From: Bifidobacterium breve
Lineage (GTDB): Bacteria; Actinomycetota; Actinomycetes; Mycobacteriales; Mycobacteriaceae
Direction: 5' to 3'
Length of the DNA: 16,733 nt
Assembly: GCA_945882475.1 (NCBI GenBank)
Contig: CAMCWJ010000024.1
Location: forward strand, 1 to 16,733
In this document: positions 1-8,770 of the stretch, piece by piece
How positions within the stretch are numbered: position 1 is the first letter of the stretch
Layout of the letters: each line of letters starts with the position of its first letter
Program-made: the position numbers and the translations under genes
Notes under the pieces: model-generated
What the model was told of the DNA's origin: nothing
What the model saw: the letters and a program-made list of their open reading frames with translations, nothing else
The model's database searches: none

Positions 1-401
1 GGCAGCAATCGCACGGCCTCGGCCAGCGCCCGCTGGTCGACCGACTCGGCCAGCTGCACATGAATCCAGCTCTCGGCGATGGCATCCGCCGACGTCTCGG
101 CGGTCACGTCGAGCAGCGCGCCATCGGCGTCCCGGTGCACCTGCAGGACCGGGTGCATCAGCGACACGTAGGCCACCCCGAGGCGGTGCAGCAGGACGGT
201 GACCGAGTCCATTAGGGTGTCGGCCTGGTCGGTGACGATCTGTAGAGCGGGACCGAACCCGCCCGGCTCGGTGGCGCCATAGACCTCGACGAGGGTGTCG
301 CCCGGCCGGCGGTGGCCGGCCAGCGCCCGGTGGGCGGCGACCAACTCCGCGGGCACGACTGTTCCGGTGTCGGGGGCGTAGGCCCGGGCCAACTCCGTCA
401 T
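1..401 (-). CDS. gdh: NAD-dependent glutamate dehydrogenase, large type, N-terminal part (runs off window)
   Basis: Only the first 133 codons are present; the gene continues past base 1. The enzyme deaminates glutamate to 2-oxoglutarate using NAD in the cytoplasm. The visible part is the N-terminal, ACT-like regulatory region of the roughly 1,600-residue class, not the catalytic core. Recognisable stretches are GGFGPALQIV, LMDSVTVLLHRLG and ESWIHVQLAESVDQRAL, which I match from memory to the mycobacterial protein (Rv2476c). The ATG at 401 was chosen because GAGGAG lies 9 nt upstream. The same frame is closed 18 codons further up by the TAA that also ends ettA, so the protein cannot start earlier. 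As far as I recall, the M. tuberculosis protein has some 45-50 more residues before this conserved region. It follows ettA by 54 bp and is probably co-transcribed with it. Confidence 0.88.
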   Translation of the reverse strand, partial: MTELARAYAPDTGTVVPAELVAAHRALAGHRRPGDTLVEVYGATEPGGFGPALQIVTDQADTLMDSVTVLLHRLGVAYVSLMHPVLQVHRDADGALLDVTAETSADAIAESWIHVQLAESVDQRALAEAVRLL

Positions 402-410
402 GCCCTGCCG

Positions 411-416
411 CTCCTC
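411..416 (-). promoter_or_regulatory. Ribosome binding site fixing the gdh start
   Basis: The minus strand reads GAGGAG, 9 nt before the ATG at 401. No other in-frame ATG or GTG lies between the upstream TAA (456-458) and this ATG. Confidence 0.6.
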
Positions 417-455
417 GGTCGGGTGCGCGCCGAGTTCGACGCGCAGCCGCTCACT

Positions 456-2132
<1,677 letters not shown>

Positions 2133-2215
2133 CGCCTGCGCCGTCGCCTTCCGTCAGTCGGTCACTCGCCGACCATCCTAGGTGCGCGGGCGCGGCCGTC
2201 GGCAGTCGCGCCGGG

Positions 2216-2692
2216 TCAGGCCGCCTCCGGTTCCCCGGTTTCCTCCGCATCGGGTTGGACGTCGGGGTGCGCAACCGTGTCCGCGGCGTCGGAACCGGCT
2301 GGGGCGGCCTCGCCCTCGGTGGTAGCCCCCTGATGCTGCGGCGGCTGCTCGATGCGGGCGATCACCCAGGCCAGATCCGGGCCCACCGCGCTGGCACGCA
2401 TCTCGAGGGAGGACCGTTTGACGCCTTCGCGGTCCTCGTACTCGCTGGTGTAGACGGTTCCAACGGCGATCACCGGCGCGCCCTTGTACAGACCGGCGCC
2501 GACGCCGGTGACCAGCCTTCCCCAGCAATTGACCGTGAGATACAGCGTGCTGCCCGGCTCCCACCCGCCCTCGTCGGTGCGGCGACGGGAGTTGCTGGCC
2601 ACCCGGAAGCTGATCACCTCCTGGCCGGCAACAACGCGGCGGCGTGGGTCGGTGACGATGCGGCCGACGACGGTCAGCGGTGTCTCGAACAT
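2216..2692 (-). CDS. ssbB: Single-stranded DNA-binding protein paralogue (SsbB-like)
   Basis: A 158-residue protein with one OB fold over roughly residues 1-110. The start MFETPLTVVGRIVTDP, the stretch FRVASNSRR and LTVNCWGRL are typical SSB strand patterns. The C-terminal 45 residues are Ala/Pro/Glu-rich and end EPEAA. They lack the acidic tip (DDDIPF-like) with which the replicative SSB recruits partner proteins, so this is the second mycobacterial SSB (Rv2478c type) rather than the essential one encoded next to rpsF/rpsR. Its role is probably in repair, recombination or competence-like DNA handling, but this is inferred from family. A good ribosome binding site (GAGGAAGGG, 8 nt before the ATG) and a 120-bp upstream gap suggest it may have its own promoter. 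The symbol is by analogy with M. smegmatis SsbB. Confidence 0.87.
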   Translation of the reverse strand: MFETPLTVVGRIVTDPRRRVVAGQEVISFRVASNSRRRTDEGGWEPGSTLYLTVNCWGRLVTGVGAGLYKGAPVIAVGTVYTSEYEDREGVKRSSLEMRASAVGPDLAWVIARIEQPPQHQGATTEGEAAPAGSDAADTVAHPDVQPDAEETGEPEAA

Positions 2693-2700
2693 GTGTGGGT

Positions 2701-2709
2701 CCCTTCCTC
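2701..2709 (-). promoter_or_regulatory. Ribosome binding site of the ssb-like gene
   Basis: The minus strand reads GAGGAAGGG, 8 nt upstream of the ATG at 2692. It is one of the strongest Shine-Dalgarno sequences in the left half. The 2693-2812 gap it lies in is the only sizeable gap in the minus-strand run; I could not identify a convincing promoter in it. Confidence 0.55.
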
Positions 2710-2812
2710 GATGCGGGTTTGCGTGCTCCTCATTGAGCGCGCCCGCACCGACGATCGGCGCCCGAAGGAGGTGCGTGGACAGCCCGGTTGTGGATGAAGT
2801 CGGAGCTGTGGA

Positions 2813-4822
2813 TCAGCGCTCGGCGCGGTCCCGACGGGCCATCTCGGCCAGCATCGCGTTATAGGCGGCCAGGTCCGCGTCGTTGTCGCGACCGGCGGCC
2901 CGGTCCAGCCGGGTTGCCGTGCGCCGGTCGCCGCGCTGCCACTGGATGAGCAGCGCCAGCAGCACCACCACGAGCGGTACCTCGCCGGCCGCCCAGGCAA
3001 TCGAGCCACCCAGCCTCTGATCGCCGAGAAGGTCTGTGTGCCAAGGCAACTGAAGAGATCGGTAGAACCGCTCCCCGAGCACGTCTGCCATGCCCATCAG
3101 TAGCACCCCGAAGAAGGCATGCAACGGCAGCGAAGCGAAGACCATCCCGATTTTGCCCAGCGGCGGAATCACCCGGGGCGTGGGATCGACACCGATCACC
3201 GCCCAGTAGAACAGGAATCCGGTGAGCAGGAAGTGGGCATTCATCAGCAGGTGCGCCGCGTGGTTGCTCACCGCGGAGTCGAAGATGCCGCCGAAGTACA
3301 GACCGTAGAATCCGGCGACGAACATCACCGTCGCCACGACCGGATGGGTGAAGAACCGCGACGGTCGGCTGCGCAGCCCGGCGAGCAACCATTCCCGCGG
3401 TCCGGGCGGGTTGTCCTTGCCCGCCGGCGGCAGCACCCGCAGTGCCAGCGTGGTAGGCGCACCCAGCACCAGCAGGATCGGGGTCAGCATCGACAACAGC
3501 ATGTGACCGGCCATGTGCATGCTGAACATGGCGGGCATATAGCGGCCGACGCCGGACGAGGTGGTGAACAGCAGTACCGCGCAGCCCAGCAGCCAGGCTG
3601 CGGTGCGGCCCGGTGGCCACGCGTCGCCGCGGCGGCGCAACCGGATCACTCCGCCGATGTAGAGTGCCGCGAAAACGATTGCGGCGGTGCCGAATACCAG
3701 ATCGAAGCGCCAGTCCAGCAGAATCCGGGCGAGCGTCGGCGGCCCGGCGAGGTCGTAGCCCAACGCCACCTCGGCGGCGGAGGGGTTCAGCGATGCCGAT
3801 GCCGGCGGCGGCGTACGGCCAAGGCCGACCGCGACGCCAAAGGCCACCCCGAACACCAGAGCCTCGACCATCGCCAGCCGGATCAGCGGGGACGTGGCAG
3901 TCGCATCGGAAGCCACCGCCGCCACCATCCGCCGGCGCTGCCGCCAGCCGATTACTCCGAGGACCAGCAGTGCGGCTGCCTTTACGCACACCAGCGCGCC
4001 GTAGGAGGTCGAGAACAACTCGGCGGGCCGGATGCGCACCGCAGTGTTGACGATGCCGGACAGCGCCATCGCGACGAAACACCACAGCGCCACCACGGAG
4101 AACCGCCGCGCGGCAAGTCCGGCGTACTCGCCGCCGCGCAGTGCATGGGCCAGCAACGCCAGCAATCCCCCGCCCCAGAGCGCGCCAGCCACCAGGTGGA
4201 TGAGCAGGCTGTTGGTCGCCACATCGTGCGATCCCCCGGCCGCGGAATGCCCAGTCAGGCCCAGCGGCACCAGGGTCAGCAGCGACCCGGCCAACAGCAC
4301 CGGAGTCCACGACCAGCGCAGCACCGGCCGTGACGCCACGGCGACGACCGCGGCCAGCAGGGCCGTCCAGCGCCAGGCGTTGGCGGTGTCGATCAGATCC
4401 GCCAACCGCCACAGTTGCAGCGGCTCAAGGTGCCCGCGCAACGGCTGGCCGGACACATCGGAGATGGTCAGCGGCACCAACAACGCCGCGCACACCGCCC
4501 ATACCCCCGACGCCGCGCCGGCAAGCCGCAGCGCGCGGTAGCCGCCGACGTCGAGCACACCGCTGCGCTGGGGCGGGGTGAGGAAGGCCGCGAAGAGAAA
4601 CCCGCCGACCGCAGTCACCGCGGCGATCTCCCCGGCCGCCCGGATGAACGGCAGACCCAGGGTGGTCACCGGCCCGGGGTCCGGCAGGCCGGTGGCGGTC
4701 AACGCGTCGGCCAGCGACAGCGCCCCGAGACCGGCGGCGATCAGGCCGGCCAGCATCGCGACCGAACTGAGCACCGGCCACACCGCGCTGCGCCGGGCCA
4801 CGGGGGCGGCGGTCTGCGTCAC
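2813..4822 (-). CDS. CopD / CtaG fusion membrane protein (copper handling, cytochrome oxidase assembly)
   Basis: A 669-residue polytopic membrane protein. The N-terminal half (about 15-335) resembles CopD copper-resistance proteins, with several hydrophobic helices and His-containing stretches such as TGHSAAGGSHD (190-200) and H209. The C-terminal half (about 370-635) is a caa3-type CtaG domain: FSMHMAGHMLL (433-443) followed by LTPILLVLGAP, then NHAAHLLMNAH (520-530) and LPLH (565-568). These His/Met clusters are candidate copper ligands. CtaG proteins help deliver copper to cytochrome oxidase; mycobacterial fusions of this type include Rv0102. The GTG start at 4822 lies 10 bp after the plsB2 stop and has no clear Shine-Dalgarno, so translation probably depends on ribosomes finishing plsB2. 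The charged C-terminal tail (about 630-669) is presumably cytoplasmic. Substrate and partner are not shown by the sequence. Confidence 0.88.
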   Translation of the reverse strand: MTQTAAPVARRSAVWPVLSSVAMLAGLIAAGLGALSLADALTATGLPDPGPVTTLGLPFIRAAGEIAAVTAVGGFLFAAFLTPPQRSGVLDVGGYRALRLAGAASGVWAVCAALLVPLTISDVSGQPLRGHLEPLQLWRLADLIDTANAWRWTALLAAVVAVASRPVLRWSWTPVLLAGSLLTLVPLGLTGHSAAGGSHDVATNSLLIHLVAGALWGGGLLALLAHALRGGEYAGLAARRFSVVALWCFVAMALSGIVNTAVRIRPAELFSTSYGALVCVKAAALLVLGVIGWRQRRRMVAAVASDATATSPLIRLAMVEALVFGVAFGVAVGLGRTPPPASASLNPSAAEVALGYDLAGPPTLARILLDWRFDLVFGTAAIVFAALYIGGVIRLRRRGDAWPPGRTAAWLLGCAVLLFTTSSGVGRYMPAMFSMHMAGHMLLSMLTPILLVLGAPTTLALRVLPPAGKDNPPGPREWLLAGLRSRPSRFFTHPVVATVMFVAGFYGLYFGGIFDSAVSNHAAHLLMNAHFLLTGFLFYWAVIGVDPTPRVIPPLGKIGMVFASLPLHAFFGVLLMGMADVLGERFYRSLQLPWHTDLLGDQRLGGSIAWAAGEVPLVVVLLALLIQWQRGDRRTATRLDRAAGRDNDADLAAYNAMLAEMARRDRAER

Positions 4823-4832
4823 GTGGTTCAGC

Positions 4833-7172
4833 CTAGGTGGGCGGCCCCGAACGAAGGAGTTCCTCGCGGGCGTAGAACTGTTCGCGCGAAAGCTGAAAGA
4901 TTCGCTCCATATCGGCGATGACCACCCGCAGTTCGCTTAGGAACGCACGCCGGCGATCGCGTAGATCGGGTGCCGGTTCAAGAAGTTTCTGGTCCGCAGC
5001 TACCTGCCGGGCGGTGGCAAACAACAGGGCCGAGACAGATTCGGTGTTGCTCACCAGTCCCTGGGCGGCGTACTGATTGCCAACACCCAGCGCCAGTTTG
5101 GTCAGTTCTTTGTCGCCGATATCGGCCGGCGCATCACACAACACGTCGGCGACGATCTCGTAGGCCTCGAAGAAGGGCCGCAGCATGGCGTCGGCCATCA
5201 ACGGCCGCTTGGCGCGCAGCAGTGCGTCGACGGCGTCCGGCCCGGCATCGAGTTGAGACTCCCAGTCGTGATTCCAGGTCAGTTCCTCGACGATGTTGTC
5301 GCGGAAGGTGGCCGAGGGCGCGAAGTAGAAGTCGAACTTCAGCAGCGACCGGAGCCGCATCGCCTGCGCCCAGAACGCGTCCAACCGTTCGCCCTCAGCT
5401 GCCCGGGCCGCATGCACCAGTGCCAGTTCCACGATCGCGGTCTCCAGGAAGGCATGGATGAGCGAGTTGCGGTAGAACGCCGCCTCGAGTTCCTGCTCCG
5501 GAGCGATCCGCCACACCGGTTCATGACCACCGTCGACCTTGGTCACCGGATGGCCGTTGGATAACGCATCGACCCCGGCGCGCACCCCGTCGATCGAATG
5601 TAAACGCAAGGCGCTGTTGGTCATCGGGGTCTTTTTGCGTTCCAGGTAATCCAGCGAGTCCTGCAGGGTGTGGTGCAACTGCCGCAGGGTCAGCGCGCGA
5701 CCACGGGTACCCAGCAGCACCGCGGAGACCAGGCTGGTGGCGTTGATCGGAGTCGCCCTCAGGATTCGCCAGGAAACCTCAATCGCCATCTTCTGCATCG
5801 CAAGACGCTTGGCGGCGGGATCCGCGGCGATAGGTCCGTCCGGTTCGCCGAGGTATTGACGCATCGACACCGCATCCGGGAAGCGGACGTAGATCTTTCC
5901 GTAGTTGCGTTCGCCCTGCGCCTTGATGAAGTTGAACAGCCACTGTGCACCCTCGGGGATTTTCTCCCCACCGCGCGCATAGGCCGCGTACTCGGCCGTC
6001 TCGTGCAGCTGATCGAAGCTGATCGACACCGGCTGCATCAGGATGTCCTCGCTGCGGCCGTCCAGGTAGGCATCAGCAACGTAGGAGAGCAGACCGAGCT
6101 TGGGCGGCAACATCTTTCCGGTCCGCGACCGAGTTCCCTCGATGGACCAGCTTAGGTTGAACCGCTTCTCCACGATGTAGCCGACGAACTGCCGCAGCAC
6201 AAACTTGTACAGCGGATCGTCAAGTTTGCGACGGAGGAAGATCACCCCGGACCGGCGCATCAACGGGCCCATGAACCCGAAGCTCAGGTTGATACCGGCG
6301 AACGTATGCGCCGGGGGCAGCTTGTTCTCCTGCATCGCCACCGGCACGATCACACCGTCGAGGTAAGACCGGTGCGACCACAGCAGAACGGCCGGGTGGT
6401 CCTCCAACGAGCGTCGCATAGCCTCGATTTGCGTTGCGTCATAGTCGATTCGGGGATCAAATCCCCTACTAAAGATGGCGCGGCCGATGTTGGGAATCAG
6501 GTCGACCGAGAACCGGCTCCAGCCGGTGGCGAGCTCGTTGAGCATCTCTTCGGCCTTCTCGACGCTGGCCCCGGGGATGCCGGCCATGCCGTCGACAAAC
6601 CGTGACGAGGCCAGTAATTCGTCGGTGATCAATTGCGGCGACTTGTATTCCGGCCCGAGTAAACGCAATTCGATCCGCTCGATCGCCAGACTTGCCCGGC
6701 GCAGCACAAACTGGGCGAAGCTCTGCGGGGTCTCGCCGACGGTGGTCTCACGCCACTGCTGACGCATTTCGGACACCTTCGCCGGCTCGCCGGCGACGAT
6801 CCGGGCACGGGACGGGTCTTTGCGCAGGATGGCGCCCTGCAGTATCTCCGGCGGCCGGTAGGTGTCACGTCCGGAGACCAGACCCACCAGCTTCACCCGG
6901 GTGGGGAGACCGCCAGGCACCCAGAACACCCGCACCGGAACGACGGTGCGATCCTCTCCGGCCCCGAGTTGCGCGACGAGTTCGTCGACCAATTGCGGCG
7001 GCGGATCCCCGTGCGGCAGCCGGAGCACCTCGACCTTGGTGTCGGGGTGAGCGCGGCGTTGCGCGTGCAGCCAGTCGTCGAGTAGGCCGTACTCGGCCTT
7101 CGAGGACACCGACGCCAATACCAGGGCGTCATCGGTGGTACTGAAATCGGCGAGGTGGTCGGCTGCACTCAT
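4833..7172 (-). CDS. plsB2: Glycerol-3-phosphate 1-O-acyltransferase PlsB2
   Basis: A 779-residue member of the large PlsB family, matching the length of Rv2482c (about 789 residues by memory). It transfers an acyl group to the sn-1 position of glycerol-3-phosphate, the first step of phospholipid and triacylglycerol synthesis, at the inner face of the membrane. All four acyltransferase blocks are visible: block I HRSYLD with the catalytic His267/Asp272 pair, block II around GINLSFGFMG and FLRR (293-315), block III IEGTRSRTGK (344-353), which binds glycerol phosphate, and block IV LMQPVSISF (378-386). The N-terminal 250 and C-terminal 390 residues are the helical extensions normal in this family. 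Its ATG overlaps the plsC stop codon by 4 bp, so the two sequential acyltransferases are probably translated together. The TAG stop lies 10 bp before the CopD/CtaG gene. Confidence 0.95.
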   Translation of the reverse strand: MSAADHLADFSTTDDALVLASVSSKAEYGLLDDWLHAQRRAHPDTKVEVLRLPHGDPPPQLVDELVAQLGAGEDRTVVPVRVFWVPGGLPTRVKLVGLVSGRDTYRPPEILQGAILRKDPSRARIVAGEPAKVSEMRQQWRETTVGETPQSFAQFVLRRASLAIERIELRLLGPEYKSPQLITDELLASSRFVDGMAGIPGASVEKAEEMLNELATGWSRFSVDLIPNIGRAIFSRGFDPRIDYDATQIEAMRRSLEDHPAVLLWSHRSYLDGVIVPVAMQENKLPPAHTFAGINLSFGFMGPLMRRSGVIFLRRKLDDPLYKFVLRQFVGYIVEKRFNLSWSIEGTRSRTGKMLPPKLGLLSYVADAYLDGRSEDILMQPVSISFDQLHETAEYAAYARGGEKIPEGAQWLFNFIKAQGERNYGKIYVRFPDAVSMRQYLGEPDGPIAADPAAKRLAMQKMAIEVSWRILRATPINATSLVSAVLLGTRGRALTLRQLHHTLQDSLDYLERKKTPMTNSALRLHSIDGVRAGVDALSNGHPVTKVDGGHEPVWRIAPEQELEAAFYRNSLIHAFLETAIVELALVHAARAAEGERLDAFWAQAMRLRSLLKFDFYFAPSATFRDNIVEELTWNHDWESQLDAGPDAVDALLRAKRPLMADAMLRPFFEAYEIVADVLCDAPADIGDKELTKLALGVGNQYAAQGLVSNTESVSALLFATARQVAADQKLLEPAPDLRDRRRAFLSELRVVIADMERIFQLSREQFYAREELLRSGPPT

Positions 7173-8770
7173 CGACGGCCCTTCTTCGCGGGTGCCTTCT
7201 TGGCGGTTGCCTTCTTGGCAGGCACCTTCTTGGCAGGTGCCTTCTTGGCAGGTGCCTTCTTGGCAGGCGCCTTCTTGGCGGGCGCGTGCGCATAGGGGCC
7301 GGGATCGGGCACTTCATCAACCGGCCACTGCGCCAGGGTGTCCACATAGAGCTGCCTGATGCCGGCGATATGTTCCGGGAGCGTCTCGAGTGTCCAGTCC
7401 TGGACCGAAACCGGCGGGCACACAACGACATCCACCGTGCCGGGATGAAGGGTCGAGGAGTCCCTGGCCGCGATCACCTCGGCGTTGCGGATGATGATCG
7501 GCACGATCGGCACGCCGGCCGACATCGCCAGCCGGAACGGGCCCTTCTTGAACGGACCCACCGACCTGGTATCGAGCCGGGTGCCCTCCGGCGCGATCAC
7601 CACCGACAGGCCCTTTCGGGCGAGTTCCTCGGCCTGCTTCAACGATTCGACCGCGGCCTTCGGGTCATCGCGGTCAATGAAGACCGTATCGACAAGCTTG
7701 CCGAGCGTGCCCATCAAGGGATCGTTCTGAAGTTCCTTCTTACCCACCCCGGTCCAGTTGTCTTTGACGAGCGAGCCAACGATCACCGGGTCAAAGTTGT
7801 TGCGGTGGTTGAAGATGAACACCGCGGGCCGCGTCTTGGTCAGGTTCTCCCGGCCCAGCACATTGAGTTCCACGCCGTTGGCGGCCAGCAGCAGATTCGG
7901 GAACGCGGTGGTGAAGAAGTTGACACCGCGTCGGCGACTGCGGGTGAGCAGGCCCCAGCCGACGGCGCCGTAAGCGGCCGGCACCAGCGTCCCGATGCCC
8001 AGCAGGGTGCGCACCTGGCCGGCCAGGCCGCCGCCGCCGCGGCTGCTGAATTCCAGAATCGGCCAACCGCGCTTGCGGGCCACTTCGGCCATCTTGTCGC
8101 CGGGGTTGGTGGGCCGTGGGTTGCCCACTAGATACATCAACGCGACGTCCTCGTTGCCGTCGGCGTAGAAGTAGCTGTCCTGCAGGTCGATGTCGTGTTC
8201 GGCGGCGAACTCCTGCACGGCGTGGGCCTTGCCCGGGCCCCAGAGGATCGGTGCCACCACATTGCCGGTCAGGACGCCGTCCTCGTCGACCTCGAAACGA
8301 TTGGTCAAGGTGTTGGGGATGCCGAGGTAGCGCGCCACCGGATCCACCTGGATGGTCAGGGCTGAGGAACTCAGCACCACGGTGTGGCCGCGCTGCATGT
8401 GCGCGTGCACCAGGTCGCGCATCTCCGGGTAGATCCGCTTCTCGATCTTCTCGGCGAACAGTCGCTCGCCGATCTGCTGCAGATCGCTGAGCGAACGGCC
8501 GCGCAACGCCTCGGTTGCCCTGCCGATCAGATCCTCGAACTCCATGCCGCCGAACTGGTGCTCGAGACCGGCGGCAATCATGCTGACCAACTCACCGATG
8601 CCCATGTCGCGGCTGCGCACCCGCTCGCGGGTGAGGATCACCGCGGTAAAGCCGGCGACCAGCGTGCCATCAAGATCGAAGAACGCCCCTCTCTGCGGTC
8701 CCGGCGGGCTGGCCATGACTTCGGCCACCGAACCGGGCAGTCGCACGTCACGCGAAGCCCTGTCGCTCAT
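7169..8770 (-). CDS. plsC: HAD phosphatase / 1-acylglycerol-3-phosphate acyltransferase fusion (PlsC) with Lys-rich tail
   Basis: A 533-residue bifunctional protein. Residues about 28-260 form an HAD-superfamily phosphatase (subfamily IB-like): DLDGT with Asp32/Asp34, Ser134-136 as motif II, Lys181, and DGNED with Asp204/Asp208. A hydrophobic stretch near 256-275 may contact the membrane. Residues about 300-480 form a PlsC-type acyltransferase with NHRNNFD (catalytic His322/Asp327) and PEGTR (394-398), which acylates lysophosphatidic acid at sn-2 to give phosphatidic acid. The HAD domain could remove phosphate from a lipid intermediate, but its substrate is unknown. Residues 496-530 are seven consecutive five-residue units of (A/V)(P/T)AKK, followed by GRR, giving a strongly basic, flexible tail. 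It corresponds to Rv2483c. The gene overlaps WS/DGAT upstream and plsB2 downstream by 4 bp each. Confidence 0.93.
   Translation of the reverse strand: MSDRASRDVRLPGSVAEVMASPPGPQRGAFFDLDGTLVAGFTAVILTRERVRSRDMGIGELVSMIAAGLEHQFGGMEFEDLIGRATEALRGRSLSDLQQIGERLFAEKIEKRIYPEMRDLVHAHMQRGHTVVLSSSALTIQVDPVARYLGIPNTLTNRFEVDEDGVLTGNVVAPILWGPGKAHAVQEFAAEHDIDLQDSYFYADGNEDVALMYLVGNPRPTNPGDKMAEVARKRGWPILEFSSRGGGGLAGQVRTLLGIGTLVPAAYGAVGWGLLTRSRRRGVNFFTTAFPNLLLAANGVELNVLGRENLTKTRPAVFIFNHRNNFDPVIVGSLVKDNWTGVGKKELQNDPLMGTLGKLVDTVFIDRDDPKAAVESLKQAEELARKGLSVVIAPEGTRLDTRSVGPFKKGPFRLAMSAGVPIVPIIIRNAEVIAARDSSTLHPGTVDVVVCPPVSVQDWTLETLPEHIAGIRQLYVDTLAQWPVDEVPDPGPYAHAPAKKAPAKKAPAKKAPAKKVPAKKATAKKAPAKKGRR
7181..7285 (-). 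repeat. Seven 15-bp tandem repeats coding the PlsC AKK tail
   Basis: Seven consecutive 15-bp units, each encoding alanine or valine, proline or threonine, then Ala-Lys-Lys (residues 496-530 of PlsC). On the plus strand the units read as variants of GCCTTCTTGGCAGGT. Four units are nearly identical at the DNA level, so slipped-strand length changes between strains are likely. The reading frame is kept by the multiple-of-three unit. Confidence 0.92.

Noticed and set aside
2859..4412. Minus-strand frame of 517 codons and plus-strand frame 3119-4333 of 404 codons
   Set aside because: Both overlap the CopD/CtaG gene in other frames and are Arg/Gly/Gln-rich translations without membrane segments or motifs, typical shadows.
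7181..7285. CRISPR-like or intergenic tandem repeat
   Set aside because: The 15-bp units are contiguous, without spacers, in frame, and encode the PlsC tail.
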